DNA of 35,877 nt from assembly GCF_000379605.1 (NCBI RefSeq), contig NZ_KB902702.1, positions 1-35,877 of the forward strand, written 5' to 3'. Of the stretch, positions 9,165 through 18,173 are shown piece after piece. Source of the DNA: Rhizobium giardinii bv. giardinii H152 (GTDB taxonomy: Bacteria; Pseudomonadota; Alphaproteobacteria; Rhizobiales; Rhizobiaceae). The translations under genes were made by a program, and so were the position numbers. The notes beneath the pieces were generated by a model. The model saw nothing but the letters and a program-made list of their open reading frames with translations, was not told the origin of the DNA and did not search any database. Each line of letters opens with the position of its first letter. Position 1 is the stretch's first letter.

Positions 9165-12100
9165 TCACCTCGCCCGGTCCTGCGCAAGATCACTCAAGAG
9201 ACCGGCGGCGACGGTGATCTTGGCGAGCGTCGTTTCGCCCTTCTCCGTCAGTTGGGTCAGTTGGTCGGTAATGCGGGAAATCCTGGTACGGTCGCTGTCC
9301 CGCCAGGCACCGACCGGATTGCGCTCGTCCTTCTTGTCGGTGAGCGCCGCGATGGTGATTTCCTTGCGCGCGGTGGCGATGTCGTGGATGCTGCGCGAAA
9401 GGGCCATGGCCTCGTATTGCTCGGTTGCCGAAACGCGCTCGGCGGCCGCCAGGAGCCGGGCGATCCGCAGGTTCTGCGTCACGCCAAAATAGCTCTGCGC
9501 CGTGCGCGCCAGCGTCACGCCGGTATCGGCGGCGATCTGGATGATTTCCGGCACGAAGGTCATCACGCCGAGAGCGGCGATCTCCTCGGCGAGCGCCGGC
9601 GGCACGCCGCGCTCGATGAAATAGGCGGCCCTTTGCCGAACTTCCGCCGTTGCGTCCTCGGGTATTGAGCTTTGCAGGGCGGATTTCAGCTTCTGCAACG
9701 CTTCCCGCAGCCGCTCGATTGCCTCGCCGAGCGGCGCCTGCATCGCCTTGGTCCTGAGCGTCCGTTCTGTGACGATGGCAAAGATCCGCGCTACCTCCTG
9801 GTAGAGCTCGTTCTGCGCAACGCCGCTGATCACATTGTCGAGGGCATCGATCTCGCCATAGATGCGCTTCAGGTCGTAGCCGTCGCGTGTCAGCGCCGCG
9901 GCCTTCACCACGTCAGCCGGCATGAAGCCCGTCTGGTCGATCAGCGCGCTGACGAAGGGAGGTCCACCACGATTGATGACGTCGTTTGCCAGCACCGTCG
10001 CGATGATTTCGCGACGCAGCCGGTGTTCGTTGATGTCGCTGGCATGCGCCTTGTGCATCTTGGCCGGGAAATAATCCCGCAGCGTTGTCCGCAGGTAGGG
10101 ATCATCCGGCAGATCGCTGGCGACGATCTCGTCGAACAGCACGATCTTGGCATAGGACAACAGCACGCCGATCTCGGTGCGCGTCAGCGCCTTGCCGCTC
10201 TGGTAGCGCTCGCTCAGCGCCTGGTCGTTGGGCAGCACCTCCACCTTGCGGTTCAGATGTCCATCGGCCTCCAGCCGTGTCATCAGCCGGGCAAGGGCCG
10301 TCCGGTTGCCGGCGCCTTGCATCTCGGTCAGCGAAATCGACAGCGACTGTTCGTAGTTGTTGCGCAGGACGAGCGCTGCGACTTCATCGGTCATCGAGGC
10401 GAGCAGCGTGTTGCGCTTGGCGCGCGTCAGGCGCCCGTCGCGCATGGCCGAAGCCAGCGCGATCTTGATGTTGACCTCGAAGTCGGAGGAGTTGACGCCG
10501 GCCGAGTTGTCGATGGCGTCGGAGTTGCAGCGGCCGCCCTTGAGGCCGAAGGCGATGCGGCCGCGCTGGGTGACGCCGAGATTGGCCCCCTCGCCGATCA
10601 CTTTGGCGCCGACCTCGTCGGCGGTGATGCGGATCGGATCGTTGGCGCGGTCGCCAACCTCCGCATCCGTTTCGTTCGGCCCGCGCACATAGGTGCCGAT
10701 GCCGCCGAACCAGAGCAGATCGACCGGGCTCTTCAGGATCGCCGTCATGATCTCGAACGGTGTTGCCTGTTGCTTGTCGATGCCGATCGCCGCCATTGCC
10801 TGCGGTGTCAGCGTGACGGATTTCTCGGTGCGCGGAATGATCATGCCGCCCGCCGAAAGCGTCGCGCGGTCGTAGTCCTGCCAGCTCGAGCGCGGCAGGT
10901 TGAACATGCGCTTGCGCTCGGCAAAGGAGCGATCGGTATCCGGGTCCGGATCGATGAAGATGTCGCGGTGGTCGAAGGCGGCGATCAGCTTGATCTTTTC
11001 CGACAAAAGCATGCCGTTGCCGAAGACGTCGCCGGACATGTCGCCGACGCCGGCGACGGTGAAGGGCGTCGTCTGGATGTCGATGTTCATTTCGCGGAAA
11101 TGCCGCTTGACGGTTTCCCAGGCGCCGCGCGCGGTGATGCCCATCTTCTTGTGGTCATAGCCGGCAGAACCGCCGGAGGCGAAGGCGTCGTCCAGCCAGA
11201 AGCCGGCTTCCTGGGCAAGCCCGTTGGCCGTGTCGGAGAAGGTCGCGGTGCCCTTGTCGGCGGCAACAACGAAATACGGATCGTCACCGTCGTGCCGCAG
11301 CGTATCGGCCGGCGGCATCACGTCCTGGCCGACGATGTTGTCGGTGATCGACAAAAGCGTGCGGATATAGGTCTTGTAAGCCTCGGTGCCGGCCTTGAAG
11401 ATCTCGTCGCGCGTGCCGCCCACCGGCAGCTGCTTCGGATAGAAGCCGCCCTTGGCGCCGACCGGCACGATGACGGCGTTCTTGACCTGCTGTGCCTTGA
11501 CGAGGCCGAGCACCTCGGTGCGATAGTCCTGCGACCGGTCCGACCAGCGCAGGCCGCCGCGCGCAACCTTGCCGAAACGCAGGTGGACGCCTTCGACCTC
11601 GGTGCCGTAGACGAAGATTTCGCGGAACGGGCGCGGTTCGGGCAGGCCGTCGAGCATCTTGGGGTCGAGCTTGAAGGCCAGCATCGGCCCGGGATTGCCG
11701 TTGGAGTCGCGCTGGAAATAGTTGGTGCGCAGCGTTGCCTGCACGACGTTGACGTAACGGCGCAGGATCTGGTCCTCGTCGAGGCTCGGCACCGCGTTCA
11801 GCGCCTGCTCGATCGCTGCGAGCAGCTGAGCCATGCGCTTCGTCCGCGGCTTGTCGTCGAGCGCGGGGTCCATGCGGGTGACGAAGAGCTTGAAGATGTC
11901 GGCAGCGATCGCCGGATATTTGTTCAGCGTCTCGGCAATGTAGCCTTGGGAATAGGTGATGCCGGTCTGGCGCAGATAGCGCGCATAGGCGCGCAGAACG
12001 GTCACTTCGCGGGCCGTCAGGCCGGCAAGCAGGATCAGCCGGTTGAAGCTGTCATCCTCGATCAGGCCGTTCCAGGCGGCGAGATAGGCTTCCTCCAGCA

Positions 12101-13952
12101 TCGGCCCCGACCTGTCGAGATTGAGCACGAGCCCGTCGCGATGGACCAGTTCCATATCGTGCAGAACGACGAGGCGCTGTCCGCTTGCTGTGTCGGTGAC
12201 GGCGATATCATGCGTCTGTTCGCTGATCACCCGGAATCCGAGATTTTCAAGCAGTGGAACACGATGGGAGAGCGACACCGGCTCGCCGGCGTGGAAAATC
12301 TTCAGCTCGAGAGCTCCCGGCGCCTTGCCGCGTTTCTGATAGAAGGCGATGCGGATGGGGTCGGTGGGCAGGCAGGCCGCGATATCGTCGAGGTCGGCAT
12401 AGGCCTCGGTCGGCGTGAACGCCACCTGATAGGCTTCGTTGACGTTGATCTCGACGCCCTTGTGGCGAGCCAGGAGGTCGAAGCGATCGATCCAGCGCGT
12501 GACGATGTCCCGCACGGCCTCTTCCAGTTTCGCCTGCGGCACGCGCGGCGTCTTGCCGGCATAGCGGCCGATAATGAAGTGCACCCGCGCCAGGCCGCCT
12601 TCCGGAAAGGCCGGATAGTAGGCGGAAACGCGGCCGTCATAGATGGTTTTCAGGTAGTTGCCGATCTTTTCGCGGACATCGGAATCATATTGCTCGCGCG
12701 GCACGTAGACGATCACGGAAACGAAACGATCGAAGTGGTCGATGCGCGGCAGAACCCGGATTCGCGGCCGGTCGCCCAGTTCGTTGATCTGTTCGCAGAA
12801 GCTGGCGAGAAGACCCACATCGATCTGGAACAGGTCGTCGCGCGGGTAGGATTCCAGGGTATTGGCCAGCATCTTGCCGGAATGGCTCTGCGGATCGTAG
12901 CCGAAATGATCGACGATTTTCTCCACCTTGAAGCGCAACAATGGAATGTCCGCTGCCGGCCGCGTATAGGCGCTGGAGGTGAAGAGGCCGACGATACGCA
13001 ATTCGCCGGTGACGTTGCCCGCCTCGTCGAAACGCTTGACACCGATATAGTCCATATATGCGCGGCGGTGGACCACCGATTTCACATTCGCCTTGGTGAC
13101 GATCAGGAAATCCGGGCCGTTGAGGAAGGCGAGGATTTCCGGCGTCGTCAGCACCGCGTCCTTGCCCTGGCGCAGCACGCGAACATCCGGATTGGAAAGG
13201 ATGCCCAGGCCCCGGCCCTTGCCGCGCTCGACCACGGCGTTGTCGCCCTTGCCGGAATAGGTGTATTCGCGCATCCCCAGGAAGGTGAAGTTGTTGTCAC
13301 GCAGCCAGCGCAGGAAGGCCAGCGCCTCTTCGCGGTCGTTTTTCTTGCGGGATGGGGCGTGGTTCTCGAGTTCGCTCATCGCCTGGTCGAGCAGGGCCGT
13401 CATCTGCGTCCAGTCGCCGACCGCCTGATGCACCTGGGAGAGGACGTTGCCGACCCGCTCCTTCAGGTTTTCCGCTTCGGCATTGCTGAGCTTGGAAAGG
13501 TGAATCTCGATATGGCTGACGCGTGAGGCCGGCTCGCTCTTTTCTTCCGGGTCGAAAATCTTAGCCGGCTTTCCAGCTTCGAGCACCAGGATGGGATGGA
13601 TGGCAAGGTGAATGTCGCGGTGGGTGGCGGTGACCTCGCCCATGATCGAATCATAAAGGAACGGCATGTTGCGATCGGTGACGGACAGGATCGATACCTC
13701 TGTCCCGTTGGGCGTGATGCCGTCGACGGATTCGACGCTGATGATCGGACGGTGGTTCTCGCTCCGGCGCACTTCCTTGAGAGCATGCGCCGCCGTAAGC
13801 GCCAGCATTTCCGGCGTATATTGATCGAGGTCGTCATGGCTTGCCCGCCGGAAAAGAATCTCCGGCGACAGCATGGTCAGCCCGAGCGCCTTGCCGGCCT
13901 CGGATACAACTTCGAAGTGCCGGTCTCGTTTCGGATTGTATTTTGCGCCCAT
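9165..13952 (-). CDS. gdhB: NAD-specific glutamate dehydrogenase, large (180-kDa) type
   Basis: This 1595-residue enzyme oxidatively deaminates glutamate to 2-oxoglutarate with NAD+ and mainly serves glutamate catabolism. It belongs to the L-GDH180 class, known from Streptomyces, Pseudomonas and Caulobacter. The long N-terminal regulatory part (ACT-like segments) contains GITPNGTEVSILSVTDRNMPFLYDS-type sequence. The catalytic domain begins around residue 790, with VARGGLRWSDRSQDYRTEV and NAVIVPVGAKGGFYP (substrate lysine). The Rossmann NAD domain follows, with VAGVGDMSGDVFGNGMLLS. The start ATG 13952 gives MGAKYNPKRDRHFEV and has a GGGGAGAAAC ribosome site; an upstream in-frame GTG-like extension of 6 codons is less likely. 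The size is normal for the family. It is divergent from pdxY. The gene symbol is used loosely and differs between species. Confidence 0.94.
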   Translation of the reverse strand: MGAKYNPKRDRHFEVVSEAGKALGLTMLSPEILFRRASHDDLDQYTPEMLALTAAHALKEVRRSENHRPIISVESVDGITPNGTEVSILSVTDRNMPFLYDSIMGEVTATHRDIHLAIHPILVLEAGKPAKIFDPEEKSEPASRVSHIEIHLSKLSNAEAENLKERVGNVLSQVHQAVGDWTQMTALLDQAMSELENHAPSRKKNDREEALAFLRWLRDNNFTFLGMREYTYSGKGDNAVVERGKGRGLGILSNPDVRVLRQGKDAVLTTPEILAFLNGPDFLIVTKANVKSVVHRRAYMDYIGVKRFDEAGNVTGELRIVGLFTSSAYTRPAADIPLLRFKVEKIVDHFGYDPQSHSGKMLANTLESYPRDDLFQIDVGLLASFCEQINELGDRPRIRVLPRIDHFDRFVSVIVYVPREQYDSDVREKIGNYLKTIYDGRVSAYYPAFPEGGLARVHFIIGRYAGKTPRVPQAKLEEAVRDIVTRWIDRFDLLARHKGVEINVNEAYQVAFTPTEAYADLDDIAACLPTDPIRIAFYQKRGKAPGALELKIFHAGEPVSLSHRVPLLENLGFRVISEQTHDIAVTDTASGQRLVVLHDMELVHRDGLVLNLDRSGPMLEEAYLAAWNGLIEDDSFNRLILLAGLTAREVTVLRAYARYLRQTGITYSQGYIAETLNKYPAIAADIFKLFVTRMDPALDDKPRTKRMAQLLAAIEQALNAVPSLDEDQILRRYVNVVQATLRTNYFQRDSNGNPGPMLAFKLDPKMLDGLPEPRPFREIFVYGTEVEGVHLRFGKVARGGLRWSDRSQDYRTEVLGLVKAQQVKNAVIVPVGAKGGFYPKQLPVGGTRDEIFKAGTEAYKTYIRTLLSITDNIVGQDVMPPADTLRHDGDDPYFVVAADKGTATFSDTANGLAQEAGFWLDDAFASGGSAGYDHKKMGITARGAWETVKRHFREMNIDIQTTPFTVAGVGDMSGDVFGNGMLLSEKIKLIAAFDHRDIFIDPDPDTDRSFAERKRMFNLPRSSWQDYDRATLSAGGMIIPRTEKSVTLTPQAMAAIGIDKQQATPFEIMTAILKSPVDLLWFGGIGTYVRGPNETDAEVGDRANDPIRITADEVGAKVIGEGANLGVTQRGRIAFGLKGGRCNSDAIDNSAGVNSSDFEVNIKIALASAMRDGRLTRAKRNTLLASMTDEVAALVLRNNYEQSLSISLTEMQGAGNRTALARLMTRLEADGHLNRKVEVLPNDQALSERYQSGKALTRTEIGVLLSYAKIVLFDEIVASDLPDDPYLRTTLRDYFPAKMHKAHASDINEHRLRREIIATVLANDVINRGGPPFVSALIDQTGFMPADVVKAAALTRDGYDLKRIYGEIDALDNVISGVAQNELYQEVARIFAIVTERTLRTKAMQAPLGEAIERLREALQKLKSALQSSIPEDATAEVRQRAAYFIERGVPPALAEEIAALGVMTFVPEIIQIAADTGVTLARTAQSYFGVTQNLRIARLLAAAERVSATEQYEAMALSRSIHDIATARKEITIAALTDKKDERNPVGAWRDSDRTRISRITDQLTQLTEKGETTLAKITVAAGLLSDLAQDRAR

Positions 13953-14238
13953 GGTCGTTTCTCCCCGCAATCGCCATTTTCGCCGAACCTAACAGAAGAA
14001 TGGCCGTTGGCGACTGTTTTTGTGGCTATTTTCTGCGTTTTTCGAGCGAATTCGGAATGAAATCATGAAATTTCCAGCGAGAATGCGCCGATCTTGAAAT
14101 TAAATCGGTTGTATCGACGCATTCGATCCTGCGGATGAACGGATGCCCAAAAGCCTCGCTTGGTCTTTTGCCGGTTACAGTTGACAGTGACGTGACTGTC
14201 GGGCGATCTGAGGTGGTCGAAACAACGGAAAATCATGA

Positions 14239-15114
14239 ATGTCCGAGCCTGCATCCGGCGCCGTCATCGTCATTTCAAGCCATGTGATTCGCGGCTCCGT
14301 CGGCAATCGCGCCGCCGTCTTTGCGCTCGAGACGCTGGGCTATCCGGTCTGGGCCGTGCCGACGGTGATCCTGCCCTGGCATCCCGGCCATGGGCCTTCG
14401 ACGCGAATAACGGTGAGCGAGGGCGATTTCAACAGCCTGATCGATGACCTCATCCGCGCGCCGTGGACGGGCGAGGTGCGCGCCGTGCTCTCCGGCTATC
14501 TCGGTGCCGCCTATCAGGCGGAAGGCGTCGCGCGGCTGGTCGGGGCGCTGAGAGAGAAAAATCCGGACCTTTTCTACGCCTGCGATCCGGTCATGGGCGA
14601 TGCAGGCGGCCTCTACGTGCCCGAGGCGACGGCGATCGCCATGCGCGACCGGCTTTTGCCGCTGGCTTCGCTTGCCACGCCCAACCGGTTCGAGCTGTCC
14701 TGGCTCTGCGGCGTGCCGCTTGAGACCAACGCCGCCATTCTCGAGGCCGCCCTGTCACTCGGGCCGCCGCGGATGCTGGTCAGCTCGGCAATCCCGATGA
14801 TGCATGGCAGCACGGGCAATCTCTATCTTTCCGGCAATCATGCGCTGCTTGCCGAGCATCGCCTGATCGACAATCCACCCAACGGCACCGGGGATCTCCT
14901 GGCGGCGCTGTTTGTCGCCCGGCTTCTGGAAGGGCTGAAGGAGGAGCGGGCGTTACAGCTGGCAACGGCCAGCGTCTTTGAGATCATCGCCCGGACCGGC
15001 AAGCGTGGTGCCGATGAACTGACGCTCGAGCGCGATGCCTCCAGCCTCGTAACGCCGATGGCGATGGTCCAGATGCGGCGATTGATGCATCCGAGCCAGA
15101 AAAGGCGGTCGTGA
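14239..15114 (+). CDS. pdxY: Pyridoxal kinase
   Basis: A 291-residue ribokinase-fold vitamin B6 kinase that phosphorylates pyridoxal (and relatives) to the 5'-phosphate in the PLP salvage pathway. Family landmarks are VISSHVIRGSVGNRAAVFAL at the N terminus, VPTVILPWHPGHG, the central YACDPVMGDAGGLYVPE, TPNRFELSWLCG, and PPNGTGDLLAALFVARLLEG, which carries the GTGD catalytic Asp and anion hole. The start is ATG 14239; an overlapping out-of-frame ATG at 14235 (ATGAATG) could modulate initiation. The gene is divergent from gdhB across ~285 bp. The last residues are basic and not conserved. The symbol follows usual annotation; pdxK-type activity cannot be distinguished by eye. Confidence 0.9.
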   Translation: MSEPASGAVIVISSHVIRGSVGNRAAVFALETLGYPVWAVPTVILPWHPGHGPSTRITVSEGDFNSLIDDLIRAPWTGEVRAVLSGYLGAAYQAEGVARLVGALREKNPDLFYACDPVMGDAGGLYVPEATAIAMRDRLLPLASLATPNRFELSWLCGVPLETNAAILEAALSLGPPRMLVSSAIPMMHGSTGNLYLSGNHALLAEHRLIDNPPNGTGDLLAALFVARLLEGLKEERALQLATASVFEIIARTGKRGADELTLERDASSLVTPMAMVQMRRLMHPSQKRRS

Positions 15115-15356
15115 AGCGGCGCAGTGGTTTGTGCGGATATATGGCGGGCAACTCCATGTACCGCTTGCCACCCCCTCCCCTGACCGAATAAACCGGTCGA
15201 ACCTTGCAAGAGATGAAACGGAGATTTCATGGATGTCACCGGCGGCGCAGGCTGCCGGAAATTTGCATGTGCGCGGCGCACAAAGCCGTGTCCCTCAGGC
15301 GGCAAGCGTGCAATGTACATCCTGATTGTCTTAAATAGTCGGAGTGATCGAGCACC

Positions 15357-15998
15357 ATGCAGCGTTTTCCGGACCATTTGCTGAACGGCTACAACAACTT
15401 CATGAGCGGGCGGTTCAGCGAGCAGCAGCAGCGCTACAAGGCGCTTGCCGAGACCGGGCAGCAGCCGAAGACCCTCGTGATTGCCTGTTGTGACAGCCGG
15501 GCCGCGCCCGAGACGATCTTCGACAGCGGCCCCGGAGAGCTTTTCGTTGTCCGCAATGTCGCCAACATGATGCCCCCCTACGAGCCGGACGGTCATTATC
15601 ATTCGACCTCGGCTGCGCTCGAGTTTGCCGTTCAGGTGCTGAAAGTGAGCGATATCGTGGTGATGGGTCACGGTCGCTGCGGCGGCATCAAGGCGGCGCT
15701 TGATCTCGATGCCGAGCCGCTGTCGCCCGGCGATTTCATCGGCCGCTGGATGCACCTGCTGAAGCCCGCCGCCGAGCAGATCCAGAGCAACAACATCATG
15801 ACCGCCGCCGAGCGCCAGCGGGCATTGGAGCGCGTCTCGATCCGCAACTCCATCGCCAACCTGCGCACCTTCCCTTGCGTCGATATCCTGGAAAAGCGCG
15901 GCAAGCTCAATCTGCACGGTGCGTGGTTCGACATTTCCACCGGCGAACTGTGGGTGATGGATCCCAAGACCGGCGATTTCGTCCGGCCGGGGATGTAA
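15357..15998 (+). CDS. cynT: Beta-class carbonic anhydrase
   Basis: This 213-residue zinc enzyme interconverts CO2 and bicarbonate. The four expected active-site positions are present: Cys44 and Asp46 in ACCDSRAAPE, and His105 and Cys108 in MGHGRCGG; Arg48 of the Asp-Arg dyad is also there. The N terminus MQRFPDHLLNGYNNFMSGRF is typical for rhizobial members. The start ATG has GGAG about 12 nt upstream, a somewhat long spacing. The gene ends with a strong intrinsic terminator (16042-16076) shared with the convergent transglycosylase gene. There is no cynS (cyanase) neighbour, so a housekeeping bicarbonate-supply role is more likely than cyanate metabolism. The symbol cynT is by convention only. 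Confidence 0.93.
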   Translation: MQRFPDHLLNGYNNFMSGRFSEQQQRYKALAETGQQPKTLVIACCDSRAAPETIFDSGPGELFVVRNVANMMPPYEPDGHYHSTSAALEFAVQVLKVSDIVVMGHGRCGGIKAALDLDAEPLSPGDFIGRWMHLLKPAAEQIQSNNIMTAAERQRALERVSIRNSIANLRTFPCVDILEKRGKLNLHGAWFDISTGELWVMDPKTGDFVRPGM

Positions 15999-16041
15999 AA
16001 AGAGCCCGCTTCTCAGGAAGCGAGCCTCATATCAGGCCAAG

Positions 16042-16076
16042 AAAAACCCGTCGATTTTTTTCGGCGGGTTTTTGTT
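16042..16076. terminator. Bidirectional intrinsic terminator
   Basis: AAAAACCCGTCGA (16042-16054) pairs with TCGGCGGGTTTTT (16061-16073), with one G-T wobble and a T6 loop, then TTGTTTGTT. The T-rich 3' side serves the carbonic anhydrase gene; the A-rich 5' side gives a T-tract for the convergent gene ending at 16088. Confidence 0.88.
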
Positions 16077-16087
16077 TGTTCGGCCGG

Positions 16088-16915
16088 TTAGTATGAGCCG
16101 CCGTCGATTTCTGCGCCGATGATGGCGATCGCCTGCTGGTAGACGCTGGCGGCATTCCATCCTTGAATCGCACCGAAATTCGCCTCGCCCGGCTGATAGC
16201 CGCCGCCGGCGCGCCAGCCGTGGCCGCGCAGGAAGTTGGCGGTCGAGGCGAGCGCGTCGGCCTTGGAGCGAACCATGTCGATATGGCCGTTGCCATCGCC
16301 GTCGACGCCGAACTTCAGCACGTTGGCCGGCAGGAACTGCGTCTGGCCGATTTCACCATGGGCGGCGCCGCGCGCATCCGGGCTCAAATCGCCGCGCTGC
16401 ACGAGGTTGAGAGCCGCATAGAGCTGGTCGGTGAAATAGTCGGAGCGGCGGCAGTCATAGGCGAGAGTCGAGACGGCCGAGAGCGTGTGCTCCTTGCCCA
16501 GGAAGCCGCCGAAGCCGGTTTCCATGCCCCAGATGGCGATGATCGGGCCGGCCGGCACGCCGTAGCGGCTCTCGATCGAATCGAACAGGGCAGCGTTCTG
16601 CGCCTTCATCTTCCTGCCGCGTGAAATGATCGCCTGGCCGCCACGCTTCTGCATGAACTGGTCGAGCGACAGCTTGAAGCTCTTCTGGCCGCGGTCGGCG
16701 CGGATCGTCGCCTTGCTGTAGTTGACATTGGCGAATGCCTTGTCGAGCACGGACGGGCTGATGCCCTGGCTTGCAGCCTCGCCCTTGAAGTCCTCCACCC
16801 AGGCCTCGAAACCGCCTGCATTGTTGCCGCATTGCGCCGCCGATGCCGTGGCGGGCAGGACTGCCGCCACCATGATTGCCGTGAAACCTGCCAGTACGCG
16901 CTTTGCCTTGTGCAT
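16088..16915 (-). CDS. Lytic murein transglycosylase, MltB/SLT_2 family
   Basis: A 275-residue exported peptidoglycan-cleaving enzyme that forms 1,6-anhydromuramyl ends. The signal peptide is MHKAKRVLAGFTAIMVAAVL followed by PATASAA, with probable cleavage at ASA-A. The catalytic-domain landmarks are GVPAGPIIAIWGMETGFGGF (Glu of the MET motif is the general acid), TLSAVSTLAYDCRRS, GEIGQTQFLPANVLKFGVDG and the late ANFLRGHGWRAGGGYQPGE. It lacks the lipobox of E. coli MltB, so it is expected to be soluble and periplasmic. The start ATG 16915 is chosen because it begins the signal peptide; the open frame upstream (to 17044) overlaps a parS-like site and lacks homology. Confidence 0.9.
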   Translation of the reverse strand: MHKAKRVLAGFTAIMVAAVLPATASAAQCGNNAGGFEAWVEDFKGEAASQGISPSVLDKAFANVNYSKATIRADRGQKSFKLSLDQFMQKRGGQAIISRGRKMKAQNAALFDSIESRYGVPAGPIIAIWGMETGFGGFLGKEHTLSAVSTLAYDCRRSDYFTDQLYAALNLVQRGDLSPDARGAAHGEIGQTQFLPANVLKFGVDGDGNGHIDMVRSKADALASTANFLRGHGWRAGGGYQPGEANFGAIQGWNAASVYQQAIAIIGAEIDGGSY

Positions 16916-17012
16916 GTAAAAACCCCGTGAGCGCCCGAATCCAAATTTGATATCCGCAAAATGCCAGTCTTTGCGGGGCCTGTCACGATTCTGGCGCAGT
17001 ATGGAGAGGCCC

Positions 17013-17028
17013 TGTTTCACGTGAATCC
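17013..17028. promoter_or_regulatory. parS-like ParB binding site
   Basis: TGTTTCACGTGAATCC matches the parS consensus TGTTTCACGTGAAACA at 14 of 16 positions, including an intact left half and the CACGTGAA core. It is intergenic between asd and the transglycosylase gene, about 15.5 kb from the first site. Confidence 0.75.
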
Positions 17029-17070
17029 TCCCACAAATGAGCACAATATCGCGGCAGACTGTCGTTACGA

Positions 17071-17113
17071 AAGAAGCCCCGCATCCCGTCTAACGGATCA
17101 TGCGGGGCTTTTA
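17071..17113 (-). terminator. Intrinsic terminator downstream of asd
   Basis: An 11-bp perfect stem, AAGCCCCGCAT (17074-17084) with ATGCGGGGCTT (17100-17110), capped by an inner CCGT/ACGG hairpin. On the minus strand it follows the asd stop and is followed by CTTTC; on the plus strand it is followed by TTATT. Confidence 0.85.
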
Positions 17114-17138
17114 TTGGTTAAAACCTTATATTTCCTGA

Positions 17139-18173
17139 TCAGGCAGCCTGCTTCTTTGCCGTGATCAGGCCGCGATTGACGAGAAGCTCGGCGATCTGGA
17201 TGGCGTTGAGGGCCGCACCCTTGCGCAGGTTGTCGGAAACCACCCAGATGTTGAGGCCATTCTCGACGGTCGCGTCCTCGCGAATGCGCGAGATGTAGGT
17301 CGCGTCCTCGCCGGCCGATTCGTAAGGCGTGATGTAGCCGCCGTTCTCGTGCTTGTCGATGACGAGGCAACCCGGCGCCTCGCGCAGGATGTCGCGGGCC
17401 TGGTCGGCGCTGATCTCGTTTTCGAATTCGATGTTGACCGATTCCGAATGGCCGATGAAGACCGGAACGCGCACGGCCGTGCAGGTCACCTTGATCTTCG
17501 GGTCGAGCATCTTCTTGGTCTCGGCGAGAACCTTCCATTCTTCCTTGGTGTAGCCGTCTTCCATGAACACGTCGATGTGCGGGATGACGTTGAAGGCGAT
17601 GCGCTTGGTGAACTTCTTGCTCTCGATCGGATCGGCGACGAAGACGGCGCGCGTCTGGTTGAACAGTTCGTCCATGCCTTCCTTGCCGGCGCCGGAAACC
17701 GACTGGTAGGTCGAGACGACGACGCGCTTGATCTTGGCGAAGTCATGCAGCGGCTTCAGCGCCACGACGAGCTGGGCAGTCGAGCAATTCGGATTGGCGA
17801 TGATGTTGCGCTTGGAAAACTGGGTAATGGCATCCGGGTTTACTTCCGGAACGATCAGCGGCACGTCCTGGTCGTAGCGCCAGGCCGAAGAGTTGTCGAT
17901 GACGACGCAGCCCTGCGCACCGATCTTCGGCGACCACTTCAGCGACACGGCGCCGCCGGCCGACATCAGGCAAATGTCGGTGTCGGAAAAATCGTAGTTT
18001 TCGAGGTTCTTCACCTTCAGCGTCTTGTCGCCGAAGGAGACTTCGGTGCCTTGGCTGCGGGCCGAAGCAAGCGCCACGACTTCATCGACCGGGAAGCCGT
18101 GTTCTGAAAGGATGTTCAGCATTTCGCGGCCGACATTTCCGGTCGCGCCTGCTACGGCAATCTTGAAACCCAT
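17139..18173 (-). CDS. asd: Aspartate-semialdehyde dehydrogenase
   Basis: This 344-residue enzyme reduces beta-aspartyl phosphate with NADPH to aspartate semialdehyde, the branch point to lysine/diaminopimelate, threonine and methionine. The N-terminal nucleotide-binding loop is AVAGATGNVGREML. The catalytic Cys130 sits in NPNCSTAQLV, and VVVSTYQSVSGAGKEGMDEL and the His region VPVFIGHSESVNIEFE follow. The full family length is present. The 5' leader on the minus strand contains GC-rich hairpins and a possible short reading frame (18287-18406). The operon is probably monocistronic, with a strong terminator at 17071-17113. Confidence 0.96.
   Translation of the reverse strand: MGFKIAVAGATGNVGREMLNILSEHGFPVDEVVALASARSQGTEVSFGDKTLKVKNLENYDFSDTDICLMSAGGAVSLKWSPKIGAQGCVVIDNSSAWRYDQDVPLIVPEVNPDAITQFSKRNIIANPNCSTAQLVVALKPLHDFAKIKRVVVSTYQSVSGAGKEGMDELFNQTRAVFVADPIESKKFTKRIAFNVIPHIDVFMEDGYTKEEWKVLAETKKMLDPKIKVTCTAVRVPVFIGHSESVNIEFENEISADQARDILREAPGCLVIDKHENGGYITPYESAGEDATYISRIREDATVENGLNIWVVSDNLRKGAALNAIQIAELLVNRGLITAKKQAA

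Noticed and set aside
9672..13526. Very long open frame antisense to glutamate dehydrogenase (1284 codons)
   Set aside because: An antisense open frame is expected from high-GC codon bias opposite a real gene; the product is Arg/Asp/His-rich without domains, and the minus strand encodes a clear NAD-GDH.
15131..15325. Small + strand frames between pdxY and the carbonic anhydrase
   Set aside because: No ribosome site, no conserved pattern, and the region is more likely the carbonic anhydrase promoter and leader.
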